This document shows positions 16,097 through 25,188 of a stretch of DNA of 64,000 bases, piece by piece. A program made the translations under genes and the position numbers. Position 1 is the stretch's first letter. The number at the start of each line of letters is the position of its first letter. Source of the DNA: Hyphomonadaceae bacterium. GTDB taxonomy: Bacteria; Pseudomonadota; Alphaproteobacteria; Caulobacterales; Aquidulcibacteraceae. The DNA lies in the NCBI GenBank assembly GCA_021731815.1, contig JAKFWO010000008.1, positions 124,001 to 188,000 of the forward strand. The letters are read 5' to 3'. The notes beneath the pieces were generated by a model. It saw only the letters and a program-made list of their open reading frames with translations. It was not told where the DNA came from and did not search any database.

Positions 16097-16759
16097 ATGC
16101 GCATTCTCGTCTTTGGTGCCGCCCTTGTGGCGGCGTCCCTCCTCGCTCCGGTCGCCAATGTGCCGGTCCAGCCGGCCTTTGCCCAGGCACCTGCAGGCCA
16201 AGGAACGGCAGGCCAAGGAACGGCAGGCCAAGGAACGGCAGGCCAAGGAACGGCAGGCCAGACGGCGCGGGAGGAAGAAACCTTCAGCCAGAATGAAATC
16301 GTGGACATTGCGTCCGATTTCTTCGGCCTGACCTCCTCGGCCGTGGGTGGCGCGGTGGAACGCGTTTTCTCCGAACTGGGACGTCCGGTCGGCTATGTCC
16401 GGGGCGGCGAGGTTTCGGGCGCGGTCGGCGTGGGCCTGCGTTATGGCGAGGGCGAGCTGGTGCTCAAGAATGGCTCCTCGCGCAAGGTCTATTGGCAAGG
16501 CCCCTCGATCGGCTTTGATGTGGGCGGCAATGCCTCGAAAACCTTCACCCTCGTCTATGGCATGACCAATCCGGAAAGTATTTACAAGCGTTACCCGGGC
16601 GTTGATGGCTCCTTCTATTTCGTGGCCGGGATCAGCGTGAATTATCAGCGCCTCGGGTCGGTGACCCTTGTGCCGATGCGCACGGGAGTCGGACTGCGTG
16701 CCGGGGCCAATGCCGGCTATCTCAAATATAGCCGCAAGAAGCGGATTCTGCCCCTGTGA
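16097..16759 (+). CDS. eipA: EipA-like DUF1134 envelope protein
   Basis: The 220-residue protein has a signal peptide (core VFGAALVAASLLAPVA, cleavage after AFA near residue 29). The DUF1134 domain runs from about residue 62 to the end: FSQNEIVDIASDFFG, RPVGYVRGGE, VLKNGSSRKVYWQGPSIG and DVGGNASKTFTLVYG. In Brucella the family member EipA is a periplasmic protein needed for envelope integrity, and this is the basis of the name. Right after the signal peptide lies a linker of (AGQGT) repeats made by a 15-bp DNA repeat, so linker length may vary. A 13-bp tandem repeat starts at its stop codon and leads into the peptidase gene. Confidence 0.88.
   Translation: MRILVFGAALVAASLLAPVANVPVQPAFAQAPAGQGTAGQGTAGQGTAGQGTAGQTAREEETFSQNEIVDIASDFFGLTSSAVGGAVERVFSELGRPVGYVRGGEVSGAVGVGLRYGEGELVLKNGSSRKVYWQGPSIGFDVGGNASKTFTLVYGMTNPESIYKRYPGVDGSFYFVAGISVNYQRLGSVTLVPMRTGVGLRAGANAGYLKYSRKKRILPL
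16196..16255. repeat. In-frame tandem repeat, 4 x 15 bp plus partial, in eipA
   Basis: Four perfect copies of GGCCAAGGAACGGCA encode the AGQGT pentapeptide linker between signal peptide and DUF1134 domain. Perfect identity suggests recent expansion. Confidence 0.95.
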
Positions 16760-16794
16760 GCCATTCCCGTGAGCCATTCCCGTGAGCCATTCCC
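16756..16794. repeat. Tandem repeat, 3 x 13 bp plus partial, across the eipA stop codon
   Basis: Units of GTGAGCCATTCCC begin at the eipA stop (TGA at 16757) and repeat into the next gene's leader. Every unit carries a GTG and a TGA, each in a different frame because 13 is not a multiple of three. Confidence 0.93.
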
Positions 16795-16814
16795 GTGAGC
16801 CAGCGGGGATTTCT

Positions 16815-17870
16815 GTGAGCGGTCCGGGATTATTGAACGGTCTTTGCGACGTGGCGGGTCTGTCGCTCGGCTGCGCGGGCGACGATGCGGCGCGGACCGG
16901 GGTGAGCGTGGTCCTCGCCGACCGCCAGATCCCGGCGGGCGTATTTGTTGGCGGCGGCGGACCCGGCGCGCGCGAGACCCATGTGCTCGACCCCAAAAAC
17001 CTTGTGGGCAGGCTCGACGCCGTGGTGCTGTCGGGTGGCTCGGTCTATGGGCTTGCTGCCGCTGATGGGGTGACGGCCGCACTCGGCGCACGCCAGCGTG
17101 GATTCCGCCTGCCCGGCGCGTCCGGGGTCCCCACCGCACCAATCGTTGCGGGGGCCATTCTCTATGACCTCGCCAATGGCGGCGACAAAAGCTGGGGCGA
17201 AGCGCCACCCTATGCGCGTCTGGGCCGTGCGGCACTTGAAGCCGCCCAACCGGGGGTCGGACCGTTCCTCGGCAATATCGGTGCCGGGCTCGGGGCGCGG
17301 GCGGGTGCGCTCAAGGGCGGCCAGGGCGAGGCGAGCTTTTGCACGCGGGACGACTATGTGGTCGCGGCACTCGCGGCCGTCAATTCCTTCGGTTCGGTCA
17401 TCGCACCCGCGCATGGCGGCGAACCGGGGAATCGCTTCTGGGCCGGGGCTTGTGAAATCGGCGCGGAATTTGGTGGCCTCGGTCCACCCATGGGCCCGCA
17501 GGATCCCGAGGATTGGGGCGCAGCGAAATTCAATCCGCGCACGGCGGCCGAGGCTGTGCCCGGTCGGGAAAACACGACGCTTGCCGTCGTGGCGGTGGAT
17601 GCCGAACTGACCACCGCCGAATGCGAGCATCTGGCCTTCATGGCCCAGGCCGGGTTTGCGCGCGCCATCCGCCCGGTCTTTGCGCCGTTTGACGGGGATA
17701 TCGTGTTTGCGCTGGCGACCGGCGCGCGCGCCGTGGAAGGCGATCGCGCCATTTTGCTGGCGCGGCTCGGGGCGATTGCGGCTGAATGCCTCGCGCGGGC
17801 CATTGCACGCGGCGTGTACAATGCCGAAAGCCTCGGCCAATGGCCGGGCTGGCGGGATCTTCCGGGGTAA
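16815..17870 (+). CDS. P1 family (S58, DmpA-like) peptidase
   Basis: Members of this family are N-terminal nucleophile hydrolases that cut themselves and act as D- or beta-aminopeptidases or amidases. The protein opens with LLNGLCDVAGLSLG, has VVLSGGSVYGLAAADGV (near 70-86) and the self-cleavage site GRENTTLAVV, where Asn253 precedes the likely nucleophile Thr254. A GTG at 16815 with a GGGGA site 5 bp upstream gives 351 residues; a GTG at 16782 inside the 13-bp repeat is the alternative. Substrate unknown. It follows eipA by 55 bp on the same strand. Its stop codon is the first three bases of a 16-bp tandem repeat. Confidence 0.87.
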   Translation: MSGPGLLNGLCDVAGLSLGCAGDDAARTGVSVVLADRQIPAGVFVGGGGPGARETHVLDPKNLVGRLDAVVLSGGSVYGLAAADGVTAALGARQRGFRLPGASGVPTAPIVAGAILYDLANGGDKSWGEAPPYARLGRAALEAAQPGVGPFLGNIGAGLGARAGALKGGQGEASFCTRDDYVVAALAAVNSFGSVIAPAHGGEPGNRFWAGACEIGAEFGGLGPPMGPQDPEDWGAAKFNPRTAAEAVPGRENTTLAVVAVDAELTTAECEHLAFMAQAGFARAIRPVFAPFDGDIVFALATGARAVEGDRAILLARLGAIAAECLARAIARGVYNAESLGQWPGWRDLPG

Positions 17871-17947
17871 CAGGCTTCCGGAATGACAGGCTTCCGGGGT
17901 AACAGGCTTCCGGTGTAACAGGCTTCCGGTGTAACAGGCTTCCGGGA
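17868..17947. repeat. Tandem repeat, 5 x 16 bp, starting at a stop codon
   Basis: Units are TAACAGGCTTCCGGTG and variants, and each opens with TAA or TGA. The first TAA is the stop of the P1 peptidase gene. A decayed sixth unit follows. The convergent gph gene ends 57 bp further on. Confidence 0.95.
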
Positions 17948-18004
17948 TGACGGGCCTGTCGCGTCCGGTTCCCGCGAGCGGTTGTCGCGCCTGGATCCGG
18001 CCAC

Positions 18005-18703
18005 CTACATCCGCCGGATGCGCAGCCAGAACTCATAGGTGAGCGCAGGGATTTCAGAAAAATGGCGCACAATGGCATCGGGACCGAGCGCCTGAACATC
18101 ACCGCCATAGCCGAAATTGACCAGCGCGACGGGGGCCTTCGCCGCACGCGCCGATCTCAGATCGGGCTCGCTGTCGCCAAACATCACCGCTGACTGCGGA
18201 TGGCCACCGGCCTCCTCGACTGCCGCGATAAAATGGAGCGGGCTTGGCTTGCGCTCGCGGGTATGGTCGGGACCGATGACGGAATCGAACAGCTCGCGTA
18301 TGCCGAGCGCCCCGAGCAATTCCAGTGCAAGAAATGTCCGCTTGTTGGTGCAGATGGAAATTCGTGCGCCGGCAGCCCGCAGCGAATGCAGGGTTTCAAG
18401 CGCGCCGGGAAACAGGCGGCTTTCGCCGGCAATGTCCTGCCGGTAATGGGCAATGAAATTTTCGGTCAGGCTGTCCAGCCTGGAATCGGTCAGGCTCACC
18501 CCACAATTGGCGATCCCCTTTTGCAGCAAAGCGCGCGCGCCATGGCCGACCAGATGATGCACTTTTCCGCGGCTGATTTCGGGAAGCCCCTCACCCGCCA
18601 AAGTCGCATTGAGCGCCCGAATGAGGTCGGGAGCGGTGTCAACCAGCGTGCCGTCAAGGTCGAACACGACAGTGAGACCGGTCAGTGAATCGGCGTGCAG
18701 CAT
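18005..18703 (-). CDS. gph: HAD-family phosphoglycolate phosphatase-like hydrolase
   Basis: The 232-residue cytoplasmic enzyme has the HAD motifs in order: VVFDLDGTLVDT (motif I with both Asp residues), ICTNKR (motif II region), Lys in ERKPSPLHF (motif III) and VMFGDSEPDL (motif IV). A cap with HHLVGHGARALL sits between I and II, as in Gph, which clears 2-phosphoglycolate formed during DNA repair. ATG 18703 with GAGG 5 bp upstream gives the usual length; an upstream in-frame start at 18796 would add 31 unlikely residues. Gph is the best fit, but PGP-like HAD enzymes can differ in substrate. It is divergent from glmU. Confidence 0.83.
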   Translation of the reverse strand: MLHADSLTGLTVVFDLDGTLVDTAPDLIRALNATLAGEGLPEISRGKVHHLVGHGARALLQKGIANCGVSLTDSRLDSLTENFIAHYRQDIAGESRLFPGALETLHSLRAAGARISICTNKRTFLALELLGALGIRELFDSVIGPDHTRERKPSPLHFIAAVEEAGGHPQSAVMFGDSEPDLRSARAAKAPVALVNFGYGGDVQALGPDAIVRHFSEIPALTYEFWLRIRRM

Positions 18704-19049
18704 CGCGACCTCGCGCGGGACTGATACCCGGAACGGCCAGATTCGCTTGTCTGCTTTGGCGGAATTGGCAGTCAATGGAGGCTCCTCATCACGCATTTCC
18801 TCTCGTCACGCATTTCAATGGGGCGGTTCAGGAGACATCCCATCCGGCAGGAATCGTGGGAGCTTGCCCGAAACGGGCCAAACCCAGCATGAAGGCAAAA
18901 GGCTAAGGCGATTTGTCGATCTTCGCAACGACTGGAAATCCGGCCGCGCGCTTTATTTTCGCGGGGACGCGAGTAATCCCTTGCGCCGGAGATTCGCCCG
19001 ACACACATTCCCGCTGTGACTTCACCCACCCAAGCCTCAGGGGATATTC

Positions 19050-20435
19050 TTGACCGAAACTCCAATAATCCCGGTGCCATCAGAGTCGGACCGCACACCG
19101 CGCGCCGCGATCATCCTCGCCGCCGGCCATGGCACCCGCATGCGATCGGCGCTGCCCAAGGTGCTGCACCCGGTCGGTGGCCGTCCCATGCTGCATTGGG
19201 CACTGGCGCTGGCCAGGGCGGCGGGGGCGGAGCGCATCATCCTCGTGGCGGGGGCGCATTCCGGTGAAGTGCATGCGGAGGCCGCAAAATTCCTGCCCGC
19301 GCAGGATATCGTCATTCAGGACCCGCCCATGGGAACCGGGCACGCGGTGTCCTGCGCCCGCGCGGCGCTCGCGGAATTTGAGGGGGACGCGCTCGTCATC
19401 TTTGCCGATACGCCACTCATTCCACCCGAAACGGCCGAACGATTGTTCGCAGCGGTGGCGGGCGACGCATCGGTCGCCGTGCTCGGCTTCCGCCCTGCCG
19501 ATCCGGGCGAATATGGCCGCCTCGTGACCGGGGCGAATGGCGCGCTTGAACGTATTGTAGAAGCCCGCGACGCCAACGCGGCGGAGAAGCTGATCCCCCT
19601 GTGCAATTCGGGCGTGATGGCGGCACCCGCAAAGCTCTTGTTTTCGCTGCTCGCGCGGGTCACAAACCATAATGCCAAGGGCGAATATTATCTCACCGAC
19701 ATTGTCGGACTTGCGGTCGGTGACGGCTTGCAGGCCCGGGTGATCGAAACCGCCGCCGAAGATGTGCTGGGCGTCAATTCCCGCGCCGATCTCGCGGCGG
19801 CCGAGGCCGTGTTCCAGTCCCGCAAGCGGGCGGAAATGCTGGCGCATGGAATCAGCTTGCAAGCCCCGGATAGTGTACATTTTTCCTGGGATACCGAGAT
19901 TGCCCCGGATGTCCTGGTCGAACCCTTTGTCGTGTTCGGCCCGGGGGTGACGATCGCCACCGGCGCGGAAATCCGGGCCTTTTCGCATCTCGAGGGTGCC
20001 AATGTGCGCGAGGGCGCACGGATCGGGCCTTTTGCACGGCTGCGAAAAGGGGCCGATATCGGCGGCCATGCCCATATCGGCAATTTTGTCGAGGTCAAGA
20101 ATGTGCGGATCGGGGAGGGAGCCAAGGCCAATCATCTGGCCTATCTCGGCGACGGCACTGTGGGAGCGGGGGCCAATATCGGGGCGGGCGTCGTGTTCTG
20201 CAATTATGACGGCTATGACAAATACCAGACCCATGTCGGTGCCGGAGCCTTTATCGGCTCCGATTGCGCATTGGTCGCGCCGGTGACGATCGGGGCGGGA
20301 GCCTATACCGGGTCCGGATCGGTGATCACCGACGATGTTCCCGAGGATGCGCTCGCGCTCGCGCGTGGCCGGCAAATCCTGCGCGAGGGATGGGCGGCCC
20401 ATTTTCGGGCAGAAAAACGCCGGGCCAAGGACTGA
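19050..20435 (+). CDS. glmU: Bifunctional UDP-GlcNAc pyrophosphorylase / GlcN-1-P acetyltransferase
   Basis: GlmU makes UDP-N-acetylglucosamine, the precursor of peptidoglycan and lipid A. The N-terminal domain shows ILAAGHGTRMRSALPKVLHP (near 22-41) and GTGHAVSC, and the C-terminal half is a left-handed beta-helix of hexapeptide repeats (from about residue 270) with KAKANHLAYLGD-like residues (GAKANHLAYLGD near 350) and NYDGYDK, both acetyltransferase signatures. Length (461) is typical. The start is TTG at 19050, preceded by AGGGGA. A rarer start codon may limit expression. It is followed by rpiA 120 bp downstream. Confidence 0.95.
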   Translation: MTETPIIPVPSESDRTPRAAIILAAGHGTRMRSALPKVLHPVGGRPMLHWALALARAAGAERIILVAGAHSGEVHAEAAKFLPAQDIVIQDPPMGTGHAVSCARAALAEFEGDALVIFADTPLIPPETAERLFAAVAGDASVAVLGFRPADPGEYGRLVTGANGALERIVEARDANAAEKLIPLCNSGVMAAPAKLLFSLLARVTNHNAKGEYYLTDIVGLAVGDGLQARVIETAAEDVLGVNSRADLAAAEAVFQSRKRAEMLAHGISLQAPDSVHFSWDTEIAPDVLVEPFVVFGPGVTIATGAEIRAFSHLEGANVREGARIGPFARLRKGADIGGHAHIGNFVEVKNVRIGEGAKANHLAYLGDGTVGAGANIGAGVVFCNYDGYDKYQTHVGAGAFIGSDCALVAPVTIGAGAYTGSGSVITDDVPEDALALARGRQILREGWAAHFRAEKRRAKD

Positions 20436-20459
20436 GCCCGGTAAAATTGAACCTGCATT

Positions 20460-20483
20460 CCCGGATTTGTGCCCGGATTTGTG
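20460..20483. repeat. Tandem duplication, 2 x 12 bp
   Basis: Two identical CCCGGATTTGTG units lie in the 120-bp leader between glmU and rpiA. Confidence 0.85.
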
Positions 20484-20555
20484 CAGAGTTGCGCTTGTCG
20501 GCCAGCCGGGCACAGGGCAGGTGAAGTGGCGAATTCACCGGGTCGGAGCATCCCC

Positions 20556-21266
20556 ATGTCCAACGCGCTTTCCAAGGCCGCTGCCGCCCGCAAGGCGCTT
20601 GATTTCATCCGGCCCGGCATGGTAGTCGGCCTCGGCACAGGTTCGACCGCTGCCTTTTTCATCCGGGCCCTGGGCGAAAAAGTGAAGGCGGGGCTCGAAA
20701 TCGAGGGGGTTCCAACCTCGGAAGCCACAGCGGCCCTCGCCCGCGAGGTCGGCATAAAGCTCGCCGATATCAATCGGCTGGATGCCATCGATGTCACCGT
20801 CGATGGTGCCGACGAGATCGACCATGATTTGCAGATGATCAAGGGCGGAGGCGGGGCATTGCTGCGCGAGCGCATCGTCGCCAGCGCCAGCCATCGGGTC
20901 ATCATCATCGCCGATGACAGCAAGCTCGTCGATGCGATCGGCAAATTCCCGCTGCCGGTCGAGGTGACCCTGTTCGGGGCCGGACTGACCGCGCGGCGGT
21001 TGGCTGAAGTTTTCTCCCATTACGGGATCAAGGGCGAGGTTCGCATGCGGCCCGGCACTCCCGGTCCCGGACCATTTCTGACCGATAATCGCAATGTCAT
21101 CGTGGATTGCGCGCTGGAAAGCCTGCCTGAACCCGGGCGCGTCGCCCATCAGATCGAGCATATTCCCGGCGTTGTCACCCATGGCCTGTTTCTGGGCATG
21201 GCGGATATCGCGATCATCGGTTCGGAATCGGGCACCCGCATCATCGGGGGCCAGGCGCAGGCATGA
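20556..21266 (+). CDS. rpiA: Ribose-5-phosphate isomerase A
   Basis: RpiA interconverts ribulose 5-phosphate and ribose 5-phosphate in the pentose phosphate pathway. The 236-residue protein has GLGTGSTAAFFI (phosphate loop), DGADEID (the catalytic Asp region), MIKGGGGALLREKI-type sequence (KGGGGALLRERIV) and SKLVDAIGKFPLPVEV. ATG 20556 has GGAG 7 bp upstream; a longer frame opens at 20469 without family similarity. Its stop overlaps the gor start (ATGA), so the pair is coupled: the pentose phosphate pathway supplies NADPH, which Gor uses. Confidence 0.95.
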   Translation: MSNALSKAAAARKALDFIRPGMVVGLGTGSTAAFFIRALGEKVKAGLEIEGVPTSEATAALAREVGIKLADINRLDAIDVTVDGADEIDHDLQMIKGGGGALLRERIVASASHRVIIIADDSKLVDAIGKFPLPVEVTLFGAGLTARRLAEVFSHYGIKGEVRMRPGTPGPGPFLTDNRNVIVDCALESLPEPGRVAHQIEHIPGVVTHGLFLGMADIAIIGSESGTRIIGGQAQA

Positions 21267-22630
21267 CCGACAGTTTCGATTTTGACCTCTTCGTGATCGG
21301 TGCAGGCTCGGGCGGTGTGCGCGCGGCTCGGCTCGCTGCCGCCGAAGGCGCGCGGGTGGCCATCGCCGAGGAATACCGGATCGGTGGGACCTGTGTGATC
21401 CGCGGCTGTGTGCCGAAAAAATTCCTTGTCTATGCCGCCGATTACGGGCGCGCTCTGGCCGAAGCCGAGGGCTATGGCTGGCACATGGAAAACCGGCGCT
21501 TCGACTGGCCGACCCTTTTGCGCGGTGTGCATGGGGAGGTCGATCGGCTGTCGGCGATCTATGAGCGCAATCTCGCCAATTCCGGTGTGACGATTTTCCG
21601 GGAGCGCGCCGAACTCGCCGGGGCGCAGGAATTACGGCTGACAACCAGCGGGCGCGAAATCCGGGCCCAGAAGATCCTCATCGCGTCCGGCGGAAAGCCG
21701 TGGCGACCGCTGGATCTGCCGGGCCAGGAACTGGCGATCACCTCGGACGATGTCTTTCACCTCAAGACCCTGCCGCGATCGATCGTCATTGCGGGCGGAG
21801 GCTATATCGCACTCGAATTTGCCTGCATCTTCAATGGGCTGGGGGTGGATACGACCCTGCTCTATCGCGGCGAAAAAATCCTGCGCGGCTTTGATGCGGA
21901 TATTCGCGATTTCATCACGGCCGAATTGCAGCGCCTTGGAATCAAACTGATTCCTGGCGACGTGTTTGCCCGCATCGAAAAAACTGCGGATGGCCTTGCC
22001 AGTACGCTGGTTCATGGCGGTCGCATCGGGTCGGACCAGGTGATGCTGGCGATCGGGAGGGTGCCGCAAACGCAAAATCTCGGCCTCGAGCGCGCGGGCG
22101 TGCAGATCGACCCGGCCGGCGCGATCATCGTCGATGAATGGTCCAAAACCACGGGCGCGCATTGCTGGGCGGTGGGCGATGTCACCAACCGGCTCAATCT
22201 GACGCCGGTGGCGATCCGCGAGGGACAGTGTTTTGCCGAAACCGAATTTCGGAATCATCCGGTCTTTTTCGACCACAGGGATGTCGCGACCGCCGTGTTC
22301 ACCCGCCCGCCGATCGGGGTGGTGGGGCTTGCCGGGAACGAGGCCCGCGCCCAATTTGGCGCGGTGGACATTTACCGCACCCGTTTCAAGCCGATGAAAT
22401 TCGCGCTGGCCGGAAATGGCGAACAGATGCTGATGAAACTCGTGGTGCGACAGGCCGATCAAAGGGTGGTCGGCTGCCATATTGCGGGGATCGATGCGCC
22501 CGAAATGATCCAGCTCGCCGCGGTGGCAATCAAGGCCGGGCTGACCAAGGCGCAATTCGACGCGACCTGCGCGGTGCATCCGACCGTCGCCGAAGAATTG
22601 GTGACGATGCGCGATAAAGTGGGCGATTGA
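21263..22630 (+). CDS. gor: Glutathione-disulfide reductase
   Basis: The 455-residue flavoprotein reduces oxidised glutathione with NADPH in the cytoplasm. It has the FAD site VIGAGSGGVRAARLA, the redox disulfide in GGTCVIRGCVPKK, the NAD(P) site VIAGGGYIALEFA, the second FAD motif CWAVGDVTNRLNLTPVA and the C-terminal interface VHPTVAEELVTMR with the catalytic His-Glu pair. The RGCVPKK form of the redox motif is typical of glutathione reductase rather than lipoamide dehydrogenase or mercuric reductase. The start overlaps the rpiA stop by 4 bp. Confidence 0.93.
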   Translation: MTDSFDFDLFVIGAGSGGVRAARLAAAEGARVAIAEEYRIGGTCVIRGCVPKKFLVYAADYGRALAEAEGYGWHMENRRFDWPTLLRGVHGEVDRLSAIYERNLANSGVTIFRERAELAGAQELRLTTSGREIRAQKILIASGGKPWRPLDLPGQELAITSDDVFHLKTLPRSIVIAGGGYIALEFACIFNGLGVDTTLLYRGEKILRGFDADIRDFITAELQRLGIKLIPGDVFARIEKTADGLASTLVHGGRIGSDQVMLAIGRVPQTQNLGLERAGVQIDPAGAIIVDEWSKTTGAHCWAVGDVTNRLNLTPVAIREGQCFAETEFRNHPVFFDHRDVATAVFTRPPIGVVGLAGNEARAQFGAVDIYRTRFKPMKFALAGNGEQMLMKLVVRQADQRVVGCHIAGIDAPEMIQLAAVAIKAGLTKAQFDATCAVHPTVAEELVTMRDKVGD

Positions 22631-22775
22631 TCCGGTTGGGGATCCTGTCGGGTCCGGGGATGCTTGTCAGCGGTCAAAACTGGCGGAAACCGGGGCGCAT
22701 CGGGCACTTGCAAAAACCCGATTTGCACTTAGGGTTCGCGAGACCCTTCCCTGCCCCGAAACCCGGAATATTTCC

Positions 22776-24650
22776 ATGACCTTTTTTGCCCCCGATCGCC
22801 GTCATTTTTCGCTGCTGCTGGCTGGCGTTGGCGCGTCCGCAGTGCTGACCGGGCTCTCTGCGTGCAGCCCAAAGCCGAAGGCGGCTGCGCCCGAAATTGC
22901 GGCGGATCCGGCTTTTGAGGCTTTGCTCGCCGAAATCGCGGTGGATGCCGTGCGCGATGTGCCTGAAGCGGCGACCTCGCTCGGGCTCAGCGAGGAACAG
23001 GCCGGCGGCCGGTACAAGGACCGGCTGGGCGACCGCAGCCAGGGCCAATATGAGCGCGACCGCCTGCGCCTCATGTCGTGGCGCGAAAAGATCGCCGCTT
23101 TCGACCGGGCGAAGCTGTCGCCCGCCCAGGCCGTGTCGCATGATGTGATGAGCTACCAGTTCGGGGCAGTGGCGGATGGCGCGGGCTATGGGCATGGCAA
23201 TCTCAGCCCCATCGGCTGGTTTGCGCCTTATGTGATGACGCAGCTCAACGGTGCCTATCTGGAAATCCCGGATTTCCTCGACAGCCAGCACAAGATCGAG
23301 ACGCTCGATGACGGCAAGGATTATCTCGCCCGGCTCGGCCAGATTGCGTCGGTGATGGATGGCGAGCTCGGTCGCGCGCGGCTGGATGTCGAAATGGGGA
23401 TCGTCCCGCCCGCCTTTGTGTTCGAGCGGATGACCATTATCATCGACCGGTTTCTGAGTGTCTCACCGACGGATAATGTATTGGCGTCCTCGCTGGCGCG
23501 CCGGATCGCAGCGCTGCCGGGGGCCGATCCCGCGGTGGTCAAGACCCAGAAGGACGAAGCGATCCGCATCGTGACCCGCGACATCTATCCGGCCTATCAG
23601 CGCTTGCGCGCCTGGACAGCCGAAATGGCACCCAAAGGCTCGAAAGATGCCGGCATCTGGCAATTGAAGGCCGGGGCGGATTATTACAAGACGGCGCTGA
23701 AACTGTTCACCACGACGGAAATGACCCCGGAAGAAGTCCATGAATCCGGTCAGAAGATCATCGAAACCCTGTCGGCCGAAGCCGACCAGATCCTGCGCGC
23801 CCAGGGCCTTGTGGAAGGCAGTGTCGGCCAGCGCCTCAAGATCCTCGCAAAGGATCCCAAATATCTCTATTCCAACGACGATGCCGGCCGCGAGAAATTG
23901 CTGGCCGATCTCAATGGCCAGATCACCCGGCTCAAGGCACGCCTGCCGGAAATGTTCGGCATTCTGCCCAAGGCCGATGTCGAGGTGCGCCGCGTCCCGG
24001 TCTTCACCGAGGCCGGTGCGCCCGGCGGCTATTACCAATCCCCGAGCCTCAACGGTTCCCGCCCCGGTGCCTATTACATCAATCTGCGCGATACCGCCGA
24101 ATGGCCGTCCTGGACCCTGCCGACCCTGACCTATCACGAGGCCTCGCCCGGCCATCATTTGCAGGGCACCATTGCGCTGGAACGCCAGGATTTGCCGCTG
24201 ATCCGCCGCATGTTGTGGAACTCGGCCTATGGCGAGGGCTGGGCACTCTATGCCGAGCAGGTGGCCGATGAATTGGGTCTCTATGACGGCGACCCGGTCG
24301 GCCGGCTCGGTTATCTGCAATCCATGCTGTTCCGCGCAGCGCGCCTCGTGGTCGATACCGGCCTCCATTCGCTGAAATGGACGCGCGAGGAAGCCATCAC
24401 CCGAATGGCCGCCATCACCGGCGACGATGAAAGCGCGGTGGCAACCGAGGTCGAGCGCTATTGCGTGTGGCCGGGTCAGGCCTGTTCCTATATGACCGGC
24501 CGGGTGAAGATCAACGCGCTGCGCGATGGTGCCAAGCGCGAAATGAAGCACCGCTTCGACATCAAGGCCTTCCATGACGTCGTGCTCGGCGAAGGTGCGC
24601 TTCCGCTCGACGTGCTGGCCGAGCGGGTGAATGCCTGGGCGAAGGCATAG
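22776..24650 (+). CDS. DUF885 peptidase-like lipoprotein
   Basis: The 624-residue protein opens with RRHFSLLLAGVG and a lipobox LSAC (Cys at 30), so it is likely exported and lipid-anchored. The DUF885 domain fills the rest, with a zincin-like site YHEASPGHHLQ (His454, Glu455) and a downstream EGWALYAE that would give the third ligand. DUF885 proteins are thought to be metallocarboxypeptidases, but the substrate here is unknown. It follows gor by 145 bp on the same strand. Length is typical for the family and all motif residues are intact. Confidence 0.85.
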   Translation: MTFFAPDRRHFSLLLAGVGASAVLTGLSACSPKPKAAAPEIAADPAFEALLAEIAVDAVRDVPEAATSLGLSEEQAGGRYKDRLGDRSQGQYERDRLRLMSWREKIAAFDRAKLSPAQAVSHDVMSYQFGAVADGAGYGHGNLSPIGWFAPYVMTQLNGAYLEIPDFLDSQHKIETLDDGKDYLARLGQIASVMDGELGRARLDVEMGIVPPAFVFERMTIIIDRFLSVSPTDNVLASSLARRIAALPGADPAVVKTQKDEAIRIVTRDIYPAYQRLRAWTAEMAPKGSKDAGIWQLKAGADYYKTALKLFTTTEMTPEEVHESGQKIIETLSAEADQILRAQGLVEGSVGQRLKILAKDPKYLYSNDDAGREKLLADLNGQITRLKARLPEMFGILPKADVEVRRVPVFTEAGAPGGYYQSPSLNGSRPGAYYINLRDTAEWPSWTLPTLTYHEASPGHHLQGTIALERQDLPLIRRMLWNSAYGEGWALYAEQVADELGLYDGDPVGRLGYLQSMLFRAARLVVDTGLHSLKWTREEAITRMAAITGDDESAVATEVERYCVWPGQACSYMTGRVKINALRDGAKREMKHRFDIKAFHDVVLGEGALPLDVLAERVNAWAKA

Positions 24651-24927
24651 GCTTATGGCCCCGATCGCAGTGGTGCCGGTTCGCCGGCCCGATGCGGTCG
24701 CCAAGCCTTCTGCGCGCAAGGCGGTCAATTCAAACGGCGTCAATGCAAAACGGCGTTGCCTTCTATTGCCAGCCCCGCCATAAGGCGCGCTTCCGCCAGT
24801 CCGGCTGGTCGGTGGTGACTGGCGGTGCCTTGTGATTGAGGGCTCCTGATCACGCCAAAGAGTCGGAATGAGGTCCCGCCGGACCGGACGGGGCTGGTGT
24901 GATCAGGGTTCGATGAACCAAGTCTGT

Positions 24928-25017
24928 GGGCAGGTGGCCGAGTGGTCGAAGGCGCACGCCTGGAACGCGTGTAGACGGGCAACCGTCTCGAGGGTTCGAA
25001 TCCCTCTCTGTCCGCCA
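24928..25017 (+). tRNA. tRNA-Ser (anticodon GGA)
   Basis: The acceptor arms GGGCAGG and TCTGTCC pair with two G-U pairs, followed by G73 and an encoded CCA. The D-arm contains GGCCGAGTGGTCGAAGGC. The anticodon stem CACGC/GCGTG holds the loop CTGGAAC with GGA. The long variable arm (AGACGGGCAACCGTCT) marks a class II serine tRNA. The T-arm is GAGGG-TTCGAAT-CCCTC. A recombinase-like remnant lies directly downstream. Confidence 0.97.
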
Positions 25018-25188
25018 TTCTGGAACACAAATGCGAACGCCGTCCGCCGGTTCCGCGCCCTTCGCTGCAGCCGGCACTCTCAGGAGCTCTTCTTGCGAGC
25101 CAATGATCCGCACCTCGCGCCCCGCGATCTCGACCCGTTGGGCCACAGCCCCGGGGGTGATTCCGCGGCACTCCGCCACCCATCCCAC
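25018..25188 (-). pseudogene. Probable remnant of a serine recombinase C-terminus at tRNA-Ser
   Basis: On the minus strand the frame reads RVEIAGREVRIIGSQEELL and then [12 protein letters not shown], after which it runs into the reverse of the tRNA. This pattern (a beta-rich stretch, IxGSxxxL, then VPxWRT at the very end) is typical of the C-terminus of large serine recombinases that sit beside the tRNA they target; the match is from memory, not a search. Upstream the frame soon loses similarity, and no catalytic serine domain is present, so it is a decayed fragment. It suggests past integration of a mobile element here. Confidence 0.45.

Noticed and set aside
17868-17947. CRISPR-like short repeats
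   Set aside because: Sixteen-bp units follow each other without spacers, so this is a simple tandem repeat.
19080-20513. Open frame of 477 codons on the minus strand
   Set aside because: Antisense of glmU, which has all its motifs on the plus strand.
23463-24743. Open frame of 426 codons on the minus strand
   Set aside because: Antisense of the DUF885 gene; no recognisable domain.
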